The notes under the pieces: generated by a model
Database searches by the model: none
Told to the model about the DNA's origin: nothing
The model's input: only the letters and a program-made list of their open reading frames with translations
Program-made: the position numbers and the translations under genes
Shown here: piece after piece, positions 33,358 to 43,406 of the stretch
Layout: every line of letters starts with the position of its first letter
Position numbering within the stretch: position 1 is the first letter of the stretch
Source of the DNA: JACCYI01 sp963828075
GTDB lineage: Bacteria; Actinomycetota; Thermoleophilia; Solirubrobacterales; Solirubrobacteraceae
Direction: 5' to 3'
Assembly: GCA_963828075.1 (NCBI GenBank)
Contig: CAWHDH010000017.1
Coordinates: 558,001-622,000, forward strand
DNA length: 64,000 nt

Positions 33358-34302
33358 TTAGCGGGTGACGAGCACCGGCCCGTGGCCGCGGAAGCCCAGC
33401 CGGCCGGCGGTCGCGGCGGTCAGGTCGTACTCGCGACCGCCCACGTACGGGCCCCGGTCGATGACGCGGACGCGCACGCTGCGCGAGCCCTTCTTGAACG
33501 TCACCTCGGTACCGCACGGGAGGGTCTTGTGGGCCACGCCCAAGGTCCCGGGCGACAGCGTGCCGCCGCAGCCGAGCTTGTTGCCGTAGAGCCCCGGGCC
33601 GTACCACGACGCGTGCGCGCGCCGGAAGACCTCAAGGCGGCCGACGCCGCGGACGGCGCCGGCCAGACCGGCCGCGCCGCCGACCCGCACCCGCGCCGGG
33701 GCGCTCATGGTCGAGCCGCGGCGATCGGCGATGCGGTAGCGCCCGCCGGCGCCCGTGCGCGCGGTGCCGAGCGTCGTCCAGCGGCCGCGGCGGTTGACCT
33801 GCAGCTGGACCGGGAGCCCGGCTCGCGCCGGGGCCACGGCACCGGCGACGGTCGCTCGGCCGCCCGACGTGACAGCCAGGCGCCGCTGGGAGACGTCGAG
33901 GCGCGCCGACACGCGCACCGGCCGCTCGGACGACGAAGCCGCCGTGGCGACTGGCGCGCCGTCACCGGCAACCCGGACGCGCAAGGCGCCGGACCGCGGG
34001 ACGGGGGCGCTCACGCGGAAGCGACCGTCGGAGCCGACGGTCGCCTGGCCGAGAGCGCTCCAGGCGCTCTGGCCGGCGGGGCGCAGCTCGAGCGTCGCCG
34101 TGCGGCCGGCGAGCGTGCGGTCGACGTCACCGGTGGCCGTCGCGCGCTGACCGAAGGAGAGCTGCGCGTCGCGAAGCTCGAACGGGACGGGCGTGCCCTG
34201 GGTATCGGACTGCGCCTGGGCGGGCACGGCCCCGGTGCTCAGAGAAGCGATGAGAAGCGCGCCGGCGATGCCGCCCGCGCGCGCGGTGTTCATAGGCCTC
34301 AA
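33358..34302 (-). CDS. RlpA-like secreted double-psi beta-barrel protein
   Basis: The 314-residue secreted protein has a signal peptide (about 1-30, ending VPAQAQ), two Ig-like beta modules (about 40-125 and 128-215), and a C-terminal RlpA/DPBB domain (225-314). That domain reads ASWYGPGLYGNKLGCGGTLSPGTLG, then VRVIDRGPYVGGREYDLTAATAGRLG, with the lytic-transglycosylase Asp. AAGGAGG lies 8 bases before the TTG at 34302, which is taken as start; an ATG at 34293 is an alternative. A c-di-AMP riboswitch lies in the leader, as for many actinobacterial cell-wall hydrolase genes, linking expression to osmotic or wall state. Confidence 0.88.
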   Translation of the reverse strand: MRPMNTARAGGIAGALLIASLSTGAVPAQAQSDTQGTPVPFELRDAQLSFGQRATATGDVDRTLAGRTATLELRPAGQSAWSALGQATVGSDGRFRVSAPVPRSGALRVRVAGDGAPVATAASSSERPVRVSARLDVSQRRLAVTSGGRATVAGAVAPARAGLPVQLQVNRRGRWTTLGTARTGAGGRYRIADRRGSTMSAPARVRVGGAAGLAGAVRGVGRLEVFRRAHASWYGPGLYGNKLGCGGTLSPGTLGVAHKTLPCGTEVTFKKGSRSVRVRVIDRGPYVGGREYDLTAATAGRLGFRGHGPVLVTR

Positions 34303-34321
34303 GGCGAGGACCTCCTTGGAT

Positions 34322-34482
34322 GCGGCCTACGAGGTGAGCTGACGGGCTCGCGGCGAAGAAGATTCGTCGCTACGGCGGCATCAGCCGCCGATTCGCCCCG
34401 GCCGCGCATGGGTCCGCGCGGCAATGGTTCCCCCGCCCGCTCGCGCTTCAGGGCGCACGCGGCTCGGCCTTCGGGTTCAGAA
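34322..34482 (-). ncRNA. Cyclic di-AMP (ydaO-yuaA type) riboswitch
   Basis: Read on the minus strand, the leader of the RlpA-like gene has the conserved blocks of the ydaO class in order: GGGGGAACCA (34434-34425), GGGGCGAATC (34399-34390), GTAGCGACGAATCTTC (about 34373-34358) and GTCAGCTCACCTCGTAGGC (34343-34325). The stem-forming GC arms lie between them. c-di-AMP binding turns these genes off in most known cases. The ribosome site AAGGAGG follows about 10 bases beyond the aptamer, so control by sequestration or termination is possible. Confidence 0.85.
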
Positions 34483-34492
34483 CAGCTGTTCG

Positions 34493-34498
34493 ATTGTA
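34493..34498 (-). promoter_or_regulatory. -10 element for the riboswitch RNA
   Basis: On the minus strand TACAAT lies about 12 bases before the first conserved part of the aptamer, so transcription would begin near 34486. No good -35 is seen at 17 bases, because that place is taken by the sigma-gene terminator hairpin. Confidence 0.5.
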
Positions 34499-34500
34499 GA

Positions 34501-34517
34501 AGGCCCGATTCGGGCCT
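34501..34517 (-). terminator. Terminator hairpin of the ECF sigma gene
   Basis: An 8-bp palindromic stem, AGGCCCGA with TCGGGCCT, lies 13 bases after the sigma-factor stop and is followed on the minus strand by TTCTACAAT. It separates the sigma gene from the riboswitch unit. Confidence 0.6.
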
Positions 34518-34529
34518 CTGTGCGCACCG

Positions 34530-35087
34530 TCACGCAGCGGAGGCGAGCGAGCCCAGCTCGAGTCCCGGCCCGCACTGGAGGCGCAGGCGGGCGAGGCCGA
34601 GGCGGATCCGGCTCTTCGCCGTGCCGACCGGGACCTGCGCGCGCCGGGCGATCTGGTCGGCCGTGAGGCCGCCCCAGTAGGCGAGCACGAGCGCCTCGCG
34701 CTGGGCGTCGGGCAGCTCGCGCAGGGCCTCGCGGACCGCTTCGCGCTCGGCTCCGCGCTCGGCCACCAGCGACGGCCGGGTTTCCGGCCGCTCCTCCTCG
34801 CGCGCCGCCACCACCTTGAGACGGTCCCCGGCGCGGCCGGCCGCCTGCGCCTCGCGCCAGAGATCGAGCGCGCGCGAGCGGGCGATCAGCCGCAGGTAGG
34901 AACCGAGCTCGCCCCGACGCGCGTCGAAGGAGCCCGGCCGGCGCCAGAGCCGGAGGAAGACGTCCTGTACGACGTCCTGGGCCTGGGCGGCGTTGCCCGA
35001 GACCCGGTAGGCGGTGGTGTAGACGGCGCGCGCGTGCTCGTCATAGGCGCGCTGGAAGACCTGGGGATCGCTGAGATCGAGGGGCAT
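34530..35087 (-). CDS. ECF-type RNA polymerase sigma factor
   Basis: The 185-residue sigma-70-family protein has region 2 (about 10-75) with VYTTAYRVSGNAAQAQDVVQDVFLRLWRRPGSFD and region 4 (about 125-175) with LRELPDAQREALVLAYWGGLTADQIARRAQVPVGTAKSRIRLGLARL. The ATG at 35087 gives the usual family N-terminus; longer frames are not supported. No anti-sigma gene is adjacent, as the flanks are RlpA-like and WS/DGAT genes. Control may therefore be transcriptional, or the anti-sigma factor is elsewhere. Confidence 0.92.
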   Translation of the reverse strand: MPLDLSDPQVFQRAYDEHARAVYTTAYRVSGNAAQAQDVVQDVFLRLWRRPGSFDARRGELGSYLRLIARSRALDLWREAQAAGRAGDRLKVVAAREEERPETRPSLVAERGAEREAVREALRELPDAQREALVLAYWGGLTADQIARRAQVPVGTAKSRIRLGLARLRLQCGPGLELGSLASAA

Positions 35088-35136
35088 GCGGGGGCCTTTC
35101 GGGGCGGCGATGAAGCGGGACGGGCTGTGCAGCAAC

Positions 35137-35164
35137 CTTATACACGTTGTTGAAGCTTTCCAAA
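35137..35164 (-). promoter_or_regulatory. Candidate promoter of the ECF sigma gene
   Basis: On the minus strand TTTGGA (35164-35159) is separated by 16 bases from TATAAG (35142-35137), with the start codon 50 bases further on. The segment is AT-rich for this genome. The divergent WS/DGAT gene may share it. Confidence 0.4.
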
Positions 35165-35191
35165 CCGCGTCCGAGTCGTGACAATGAGCCG

Positions 35192-36637
35192 GTGAGCAAT
35201 CCCGACCGCCTGACCGGCCTCGACGCCTCCTTCCTGCACCTCGAGGATCACGGAGGCGCCCACATGCACGTGGGCTCCTGCATCCTGTTCGAGGGCGAGG
35301 CACCCGCGTACGACGACTTCGTCGAGCACCTCGTGCGCCGCCTCGACCTCGTGCCCCGCTACCGGCAGAAGCTCGCCTTCCCGCCGCTCGCCCAGGCGCG
35401 CCCCGTGTGGATCGACGACCCGCACTTCAACCCGCGCTACCACATCCGCCACACCGCGCTCCCCGAGCCGGCCACGCTCGATCAGCTGCGGGCGCTGTCG
35501 GGACGGGTCCTGTCCCAGCGGCTGGACCGCTCCAAGCCGCTGTGGGAGACGTGGCTGGTCGAGCGCGTCGGCGACGGCCGCTTCGCGCTGATCAACAAGA
35601 CGCACCACTGCCTCGTCGACGGGGTCTCGGGCGTCGACCTCTCGACCGTCCTGTTCGACCTCGAGCCCGAGCCGCCCAAGCTCCCCCCGCGCGCCCGCTG
35701 GGTGCCGCGCCCGGAGCCGTCGGCCGCCGAGCTCACCGCACAGGTGGTCGCGGAGCGCGCGTCCGCCCCGCTGGACATCGGTCGCGCGGTGCTGGGGACG
35801 GTCACGCGGCCCGCCGACGCGGTCGCGCAGGCCGGCACCCTGCTGGCCGGGCTGGGCTCCATCGCCATGGCCGGCCTCAACGCGCCGTCGAGCCCGTACA
35901 ACGGCGAGATCGGGCCGCACCGGCGCTTCGCGTGGGTGGAGGAGGACCTCGCGCGCCTCAAGGAGATCAAAGGGTCGCTCGGCGGCACGGTCAACGACGT
36001 CGTCCTCACCGCGGTCACCAGCGCCCTGCGCACCAACCTGCTCGCGCGCGGCGCCGACATCTCCGACATGACGCTGAGCGCGATGGTCCCGATGTCGGTC
36101 CGCGCCGAGGCGGAGCGCGGTGCCTTGGGGAACCGCGTCACGACCATGTACGCGCCGCTCCCGGTCTTCGAGGCCGACCTCAAGCGACGCTACGGGATCG
36201 TGCGCGAGGCGATGGCCGGGCTCAAGGAGTCCGGCCAGGCGGTCGGCGCCGAGGTCATCACGAAGCTGTCCGGGTTCGCCCCGCCGACGATCCTCTCGCA
36301 GGCGGCGCGGCTGCAGTCCCGCCAGCGGATGTTCAACCTGACGGTGACGAACGTCCCCGGTCCGCAGTTCCCGCTCTACCTGCTCGGCCGCCGCCTCGAG
36401 CGGATCTTCCCGCAGGTGCCGCTGACCGCGAACACCATGCTGGGGATCGCGATCATGTCGTACAACGGGACGATCAACTTCGGGCTGCTGGCCGACTACG
36501 ACTCGGTGCCCGACCTCGACGACATCGCCGCGGCGCTGCACGACGGGATCGACGAGCTCGCCGCCCTGGCCGCCGACGGCGGCAAGGCACCCCGCAAGCC
36601 GCGGGCCAAGCCGCGGCCGCGGGCGAAGACGACCTGA
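35192..36637 (+). CDS. Wax ester synthase/diacylglycerol acyltransferase (WS/DGAT)
   Basis: The 481-residue enzyme esterifies fatty acyl-CoA to long-chain alcohols or diacylglycerol, making wax esters or triacylglycerol. The N-terminus LTGLDASFLHLED and the catalytic HHCLVDG (His139, Asp143) are diagnostic. FNLTVTNVPGPQFPLYLLGRR and NGTINFGLLADYD are later family blocks. The tail is Lys/Arg/Pro-rich (about 460-481). The GTG at 35192 is preferred because the sequence before it is not conserved-looking. It suggests storage-lipid formation. The next gene starts 1 base after the stop. Confidence 0.92.
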   Translation: MSNPDRLTGLDASFLHLEDHGGAHMHVGSCILFEGEAPAYDDFVEHLVRRLDLVPRYRQKLAFPPLAQARPVWIDDPHFNPRYHIRHTALPEPATLDQLRALSGRVLSQRLDRSKPLWETWLVERVGDGRFALINKTHHCLVDGVSGVDLSTVLFDLEPEPPKLPPRARWVPRPEPSAAELTAQVVAERASAPLDIGRAVLGTVTRPADAVAQAGTLLAGLGSIAMAGLNAPSSPYNGEIGPHRRFAWVEEDLARLKEIKGSLGGTVNDVVLTAVTSALRTNLLARGADISDMTLSAMVPMSVRAEAERGALGNRVTTMYAPLPVFEADLKRRYGIVREAMAGLKESGQAVGAEVITKLSGFAPPTILSQAARLQSRQRMFNLTVTNVPGPQFPLYLLGRRLERIFPQVPLTANTMLGIAIMSYNGTINFGLLADYDSVPDLDDIAAALHDGIDELAALAADGGKAPRKPRAKPRPRAKTT

Positions 36638-36638
36638 C

Positions 36639-37160
36639 GTGGGCCGCGGGCTGGCCGTCCTGCTCGGCCTCGTCGTGCTCGTCGCCGGCCTCTACGGCGT
36701 CCGCACCGTCGTCTCCTCGCGCGACGACGCGGGCGTCGCCTCGCAGGACCCGGCCGACGTGGAGCCCGATGGGGGCGCCGCCCATGGCAAGGCGGCCGGG
36801 CCGGTGACGGGCGAGCCGCCCACCAGCGGGCCGCACCAGCCCGACCTCGTCGGCGGCGACGCCCGCGTGCTGTCGGCCGACCAGCTGCTCCACGCGCTCG
36901 AGCTCGGCGACGTCGTGCTCGCCTACGGTGGCGACCGGGCGCCGGCCGAGCTCATCGCCCTGCAGGAGGAGGTCGCCGGACCGTTCGACGCCGAGCTGGC
37001 CGCCGCCGGCCAGGCGATCGTCCTCGCCCGCAGCCCGGGCCTCGAAGGCGTGCAGGCGCTCGCCTGGCGCCGGCGCGAGAAGACCGCCGACGCGAGCGAC
37101 CCGGCGCTGCGCGCGTTCGCCGAGCGCTGGCTCGGCAAGGGGCTCGCCGGCGCTCGCTGA
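36639..37160 (+). CDS. DUF3105-like membrane-anchored protein
   Basis: The 173-residue product has an N-terminal membrane anchor (about 3-21) and an outward-facing domain. PPTSGPHQPDL (about 60-70) is the DUF3105 hallmark, and HALELGDVVLAYGGD corresponds to the usual HNLEHGYVVLYY segment, though two of the conserved His are replaced. DUF3105 proteins have no established function. It starts with a GTG directly after the WS/DGAT stop, and nadE follows 13 bases later, so the three may be cotranscribed. Confidence 0.72.
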   Translation: MGRGLAVLLGLVVLVAGLYGVRTVVSSRDDAGVASQDPADVEPDGGAAHGKAAGPVTGEPPTSGPHQPDLVGGDARVLSADQLLHALELGDVVLAYGGDRAPAELIALQEEVAGPFDAELAAAGQAIVLARSPGLEGVQALAWRRREKTADASDPALRAFAERWLGKGLAGAR

Positions 37161-37173
37161 TTGAATCTCGGCG

Positions 37174-38913
37174 ATGCCCGGTCGCGTCGAGCCCATCCGC
37201 CTGGCCCTCGCCCAGATCAACGCGCGCGTCGGCGACCTCGAGGGCAACGCCGAGCGGATCCGCGAGCACATCGTCCGGGCGCGCGACGCGGGCGCCGAGA
37301 TCGTGCTCTTCCCCGAGCTGGCGATCTCGGGCTATCCCCCGGAGGACCTCCTGCTCAAGGAGCACTTCCTGCGCGCGGCGGAGGAGGCGCTGGTGGCGGT
37401 CGCCGCCGAGGCCGAGGGCATCGTCGCGCTGGTCGGGACGCCCGAGCGCGCCGACGACGTTTACAACGCCTTGGCGGTCTGCGCGGACGGAGCGGTCGTC
37501 GCGCGCTACCGCAAGTCGGTGCTGCCGAACTACGGCGTCTTTGACGAGGAGCGCTACTTCCAGGCCGGCGAGGGCGGCGCGGTCATGGAGTTCGGCGACC
37601 TGCGCGTCGGGCTGACGATCTGCGAGGACATCTGGACGCCCGGGCCGCCGGGCTCCGACGAGGCCCTGGCCGGCGCCGCGCTGCTGTTCAACGCGTCGGC
37701 GTCGCCGTACCACGCGGGCAAGGGCGTGCAGCGCGAGCGGATGCTGGTCCAGCGGGCGCGCGACAACCTGTGCGTGGTTGCCTTCTGCAACCTGGTCGGC
37801 GGCCAGGACGAGCTGATCTTCGACGGCCACTCGCTGCTGCTCGACCACAACGGCGAGGTCCTCGCCCGCGCGCCGCAGTTCGCCGAGTCGCTGCTGGTGG
37901 GGACGGTGGATCCGCAGGCGGCGATCACCGCGCGGCTGCGCGACGCCCGACTGCGCCCGCCGGTCCGGCGCGCCCTCCCCCAGGTCGCCCGGCTGCCCGC
38001 GATCGAGCGCCCCGAGCACGAGCGCCCGCGCGAGCTGGGCGGCGACGTGGCGCCGCTGCTGGATCCCGTCGCCGAGGTCTACGGCGCGCTGGTGCTGGGC
38101 GTGCGCGACTACGTGGCCAAGAACGGCTTCGAGCACGCCGTGCTCGGGCTCTCCGGCGGGATCGACTCGACGCTGGTCGTGCTCGTCGCGGCCGACGCCC
38201 TCGGCGCCGACCGCGTGACCGCCGTGGTCATGCCCTCGCGCTACTCGTCGGAGGGCACGCAGTCCGACGCGCGCGACCTGGCCGCGAGCCTGGGCGTCCA
38301 GTGCCTCGACATCCCGATCGCGCCCGCCATGGACGTCTACGACGAGATGCTCGCCGAGATCTTCGCCGGCCGCGAGGCCGACCTGACCGAGGAGAACATC
38401 CAGGCGCGCATCCGCGGCAACCTGCTGATGGCGCTCTCGAACAAGTTCGGCTGGCTCGTGCTCACGACGGGGAACAAGTCGGAGAACTCGGTCGGCTACT
38501 CGACGCTCTACGGCGACTCCGCCGGCGGGTTCGCGGTGATCAAGGACGTGCCCAAGACGCTCGTCTACAAGCTCGTCGACCACCGCAACGAGAAGGACGC
38601 CGAGCACCCGGTGCCCGAGTCGATCGTCACCCGGCCGCCGAGCGCCGAGCTGCGCCCAGACCAGAAGGACTCGGACTCCCTCCCGGACTACGACATCCTC
38701 GACGCGATCCTCACCGCCTACGTCGAGGAGGACGCCGACCGCGAGCAGCTCGAGCTGGCGGGGCTGCCGCCCGACGCCATCGACAAGGTCTTCAAGCTCG
38801 TCGACCGCGCCGAGTACAAGCGCCGCCAGGCGCCGCCCGGGATCAAGATCACGCCGCGGGCGTTCGGCCGCGACCGGCGGATGCCGATCACCAACGGCTA
38901 CCGCCCGCGCTGA
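37174..38913 (+). CDS. nadE: Glutamine-dependent NAD+ synthetase
   Basis: The 579-residue two-domain enzyme makes NAD+ from deamido-NAD+, ATP and glutamine. The N-terminal nitrilase-type amidase domain (about 5-270) has the triad Glu48, Lys114 and Cys150 (TICEDIW). The C-terminal synthetase domain has the ATP-loop GLSGGIDSTL (about 325-334), a TTGNKSENSVGYSTLYGDSAGGF block and the terminal KITPRAFGRDRRMPI. Both halves are intact, so ammonia is channelled from glutamine. The length is normal for the bacterial fused form. Confidence 0.95.
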   Translation: MPGRVEPIRLALAQINARVGDLEGNAERIREHIVRARDAGAEIVLFPELAISGYPPEDLLLKEHFLRAAEEALVAVAAEAEGIVALVGTPERADDVYNALAVCADGAVVARYRKSVLPNYGVFDEERYFQAGEGGAVMEFGDLRVGLTICEDIWTPGPPGSDEALAGAALLFNASASPYHAGKGVQRERMLVQRARDNLCVVAFCNLVGGQDELIFDGHSLLLDHNGEVLARAPQFAESLLVGTVDPQAAITARLRDARLRPPVRRALPQVARLPAIERPEHERPRELGGDVAPLLDPVAEVYGALVLGVRDYVAKNGFEHAVLGLSGGIDSTLVVLVAADALGADRVTAVVMPSRYSSEGTQSDARDLAASLGVQCLDIPIAPAMDVYDEMLAEIFAGREADLTEENIQARIRGNLLMALSNKFGWLVLTTGNKSENSVGYSTLYGDSAGGFAVIKDVPKTLVYKLVDHRNEKDAEHPVPESIVTRPPSAELRPDQKDSDSLPDYDILDAILTAYVEEDADREQLELAGLPPDAIDKVFKLVDRAEYKRRQAPPGIKITPRAFGRDRRMPITNGYRPR

Positions 38914-38917
38914 GCGC

Positions 38918-39322
38918 TCAGCCTCGGAGGTCGCGGACCGCGATCGTCATGCGGACGATCGCGCAGAGACGACCCTCGTCGTCGGTGATGTCGACCTCCC
39001 AGACCCACGTGGAGCGGCCGGCGTGGCGCCGGCGCGCGACGGCGTGCACCGTGCCGGCGAGGATCGGGCGGAGAAAGCTCGTCTGGTTGGAGAGACCCAT
39101 CGAGGCCTTGCCCTGGTCGCGGACGCCCAGCCACGTCCCGATCGAGGCGATCGACTCGGCCATCGCGGCGAACAGGCCGCCGTGGACGAGCCCGGCGGGC
39201 TGCAAGTGATCCTCGGTCACCACGACCTGCGCGCGGACCTCCTCCGAAGAGGCCGCGAGGAACTCGAGGCCGTAGAGGCGGTCGAAGCCGGTGAGGTGGC
39301 CAGAGTCGATGTCGTCGGTCAT
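38918..39322 (-). CDS. PaaI-type hotdog thioesterase
   Basis: The 134-residue protein is a single hotdog domain: QPAGLVHGGLFAAMAESIAS (central helix with the HGG turn) and SNQTSFLRPILAGTVHAVARRRHAGRSTWVWEVDI. The family hydrolyses acyl- or aryl-CoA thioesters. The Asp or Glu used for catalysis is likely in the MAES segment of the central helix. The ATG at 39322 is preferred over longer frames that extend into the spacer. It converges on nadE 4 bases from its stop. Confidence 0.87.
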   Translation of the reverse strand: MTDDIDSGHLTGFDRLYGLEFLAASSEEVRAQVVVTEDHLQPAGLVHGGLFAAMAESIASIGTWLGVRDQGKASMGLSNQTSFLRPILAGTVHAVARRRHAGRSTWVWEVDITDDEGRLCAIVRMTIAVRDLRG

Positions 39323-39387
39323 CGCGCGCAGACGATAGTGGCCGCCCGGCGCGAGGCGTCGTCGGCGTTTACTACCCTTGCGCGCGG

Positions 39388-40790
<1,403 letters not shown>

Positions 40791-40794
<4 letters not shown>

Positions 40795-42425
40795 TTCGTC
40801 GGCAGCAGCTTTCCGGGATTCATGACTCCCGCCGGGTCGCAGCGCTCGCGCACGACCCGCAGCAGCTCGAGCCCGAGGCTCCCGACCTCGGCGCCCAGGT
40901 ACGGCGCGTGGTCGCGGCCCACCGCGTGGTGGTGCGTGATCGTCCCGCCCGCAGTGACGATCGCGCCGCAGGCCGCGTCCTTGGCCGCCGTCCACTGGCC
41001 GACGGGATCGTCCGGGTCCTGCCGGGCGAGGGCGGTGAAGTAGAGCGAGGCGCCGGTGTCGTAGAGATGCGAGACGTGGCAGGAGACCAGCGCGCGCTCG
41101 CCGAGTGCTCCGCGCAGCGCGTCGCCGACCTGCGCATAGAGATTCTCGACATTCGACCAGGTCGTCGCCGTCTCGAGCGTCTCCACGAGCACTCCAAGGT
41201 CGAGCAGTCCGTCGCGCAGGTGCGGCCCCGCGAAGCGGCCGGCGCGCCAGGCCTCCCCAGGGCCGGAGCCGACGGACAGCGCTCCCGCGGCGCGGAGGCG
41301 CCGGACCGCCGGCGCCCGCCGGCGTGCGACGTCCTCGGCCTCGCCCTCCCACCCCGCGATCAGCACGCAGCCCTCCTCGTAGCCGCGGACCCGCAGCAGC
41401 GCCCCGCCGGCCCGCGCCTTGAACCCCTGCCCGCCCGAGAGCATCAGCGACATCCGGGTCTCGGCCTCGTCGGAGAGGCGCGAGACGTCGGGCGCCAGGT
41501 CGGCCTGGACGAGCTCGCGCAGCGCCTCGCGCCCCTCGGCGAACGAGTGCACGAACCATGCCTCGAAGCGGCTCGCGGCCGGGACCGGCCGGACCGCCAG
41601 CGTGACCTCGGTGATCACGCCGAGCGTGCCCTCCGAGCCGACGACCAGCTCGCGCAGCGCCGGTCCGGCCGCCGTCGCCGGCGTCACGAGCGTCGCCAGC
41701 TCGCCCGCCGGGGTCGCGCAGCGCAGGCCCAGGACGTTGTCCTCGATCCGCCCGAATCCGGTCGAGGACTGGCCGGAGGACCGCGTGGCGACGCAGCCGC
41801 CGACGGTCGCCCACTCGTAGCTCTGCGGCTGGTGGCCGAGGGTGAGGCCGTGCGCGGCGAGCGCATGGTCGGCCTCCGGGAGCCGCGTGCCGGGCGACAC
41901 GCGCGCCGTCCGGGACCGGGCGTCGACGTCCAGCACGCCGGCGAGCCGCCCCAGGTCGAGCGAGATCACCGAGCCCAGGCCGCCGTCGTCCGGCGCCACG
42001 CCGCCCACGACGCTGGTGCCCCCCGCGAACGGCACGACGGCGACGCCCGCCTCCGAGCACCCGTACAGGACGGCCTGCACCTCCGCCGGGCTCCCGGGCG
42101 CCACGACGGCGTCCGGCGCGGCCGCGAGCGTCCCCGACCGCTGCGCGAGCAGGTCGAGGTAGGACTTCCCGGCGGCGCGCAGCACCCGCGCCTCGAGGTC
42201 CGAGCGGACGTGCTCGGCGCCGACGATGCCGGCGAGGCGCTCGCCCACCGCGGCGTCGAGCCGCGACGGCGGCACCGTGACGTCGGCGAGTGCCGGCGGC
42301 GAGGAGACGACGACGCCCTCGACACCGAGCTCCTCGCGCAGGACGGCGCCCGCGTGCTCGGGCAACGAAGGCCCGGCGCCGGGCTCCCCCCACCCCCAGA
42401 ACACCTGCTCGCGGCGACCGGTCAT
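40791..42425 (-). CDS. FAD-linked oxidase, alkyldihydroxyacetonephosphate synthase-like
   Basis: The 544-residue flavoenzyme has the N-terminal WGWGEPG seen in AGPS-type proteins. A PCMH FAD domain (about 85-265) follows with VVPFAGGTSVVGG, QPQSYEWATVGGCVATRSSGQSS and VVGSEGTLGVITEV. The C-terminal substrate domain includes YDTGASLYFTAL and the His triplet GGTITHHHAVGRDHAPYL, the place of the AGPS catalytic His motif. AGPS swaps the acyl group of acyl-DHAP for a fatty alcohol to make ether lipids; D-lactate-type oxidation is the alternative. It is coupled to the SRPBCC gene. Confidence 0.85.
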
Positions 42426-42874
42426 CCGTCATGCCCTTCGACGGACTCCGCGAGCTGGGCGAGCGCGGTGTCGAGCTGGCGCTTGGCGGCGCGGCGGATC
42501 TGCCAAGGCGCGAGCCGCGCCCAGCCGCGCGGCGTCTGCTCGACGGCCAGCGAGACCGCCGTCGCGCCGGCGCCGGCGCCGGCGGGCGCGAGCTCGAGGA
42601 CGTACTCCATCTGGGAGAACAGCCGCTCGAACGGCGTCCCGGCGAGGTCCTGCCGCCAGCGCGCCATCCGCGGCGGTTCCGTGGTGGCCACCGAGTAGTC
42701 GGCGCGGACGGTCCGCCCGCGCGGCGTGACGAGCACCGACGTCCAGCCGGCGGGCGACACCGTCTCGACGCGCTGGGTGGCCGGCCACCAGCGGGGAAGC
42801 ATGTAGGGATCGGTCGCCAGGCGCCACACCGCGTCGGCCGGCGCATCCACCGTGCGCGAGCGGCGGGTCACCAC
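42422..42874 (-). CDS. SRPBCC-fold protein
   Basis: The 150-residue protein has the START/Bet v1-like pattern: SRTVDAPADAVWRLATDPYMLPRWWPATQRVE at the N-terminus, central beta strands and a long C-terminal helix (about 122-145) that closes the hydrophobic pocket. Such proteins bind or cyclise hydrophobic molecules, often lipids or polyketides. The stop overlaps the AGPS-like start (ATGA), suggesting the two act on related lipophilic substrates. Apt lies 7 bases upstream. Confidence 0.82.
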   Translation of the reverse strand: MVTRRSRTVDAPADAVWRLATDPYMLPRWWPATQRVETVSPAGWTSVLVTPRGRTVRADYSVATTEPPRMARWRQDLAGTPFERLFSQMEYVLELAPAGAGAGATAVSLAVEQTPRGWARLAPWQIRRAAKRQLDTALAQLAESVEGHDG

Positions 42875-42881
42875 GCCGGGG

Positions 42882-43406
42882 TCACTCGTCGTAGGTGATC
42901 AGGGCGTGGACGTCGAACCCCGCGAGCTTCTCGCGCCCGCCGAGGAATCCGAGCTCGACCAGGAACGCGCAGCCGACCACCTCGCCACCGATCTGCTCCA
43001 CGAGATCGGCCAGCGCCCGCGCCGTGCCGCCGGTGGCGAGCAGGTCGTCGTGGATCAGCACCCGTGCGCCGTGGGCGATCGCGTCGGCGTGGACCTCGAG
43101 CGCGTCGACGCCGTACTCGAGGATGTACTCGGCCGAGACGGTCTGGTGCGGCAGCTTGCCCGGCTTGCGGGCCGGCACGAAGCCGGCGCGCAGCTCGCGG
43201 GCGATCGCCGCGCCGAGGATGAACCCGCGCGCCTCGGCCGCCACCACGAACTCGACATTCAAGGCCCGCGCCCACTCCGCCAGGCCGGTCACCGCCGCGT
43301 CGATCGCCTCGGGGTCGAGCAGCAGCGGCGTGATGTCCTTGAACAGGATCCCCGGCGTCGGGAAGTCGGGGATGTCGCGGATCGCCGCGCGCAGGTCGAC
43401 GGTCAC
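42882..43406 (-). CDS. apt: Adenine phosphoribosyltransferase
   Basis: The 174-residue purine salvage enzyme converts adenine and PRPP to AMP. The N-terminal RDIPDFPTPGILFKDITPLL and the AEARGFILGAAIA block are Apt-specific. The PRPP loop is VLIHDDLLATGGTARA (about 116-131) with its two acidic residues. Length is normal. The start overlaps the MerR stop by 4 bases, an arrangement that couples it to the regulator. Confidence 0.95.
   Translation of the reverse strand: MTVDLRAAIRDIPDFPTPGILFKDITPLLLDPEAIDAAVTGLAEWARALNVEFVVAAEARGFILGAAIARELRAGFVPARKPGKLPHQTVSAEYILEYGVDALEVHADAIAHGARVLIHDDLLATGGTARALADLVEQIGGEVVGCAFLVELGFLGGREKLAGFDVHALITYDE

Noticed and set aside
33329..33607. Upstream extension of DNA polymerase IV
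   Set aside because: The frame is open but overlaps the RlpA-like gene and shows no homology before VSERTIAHLDCD.
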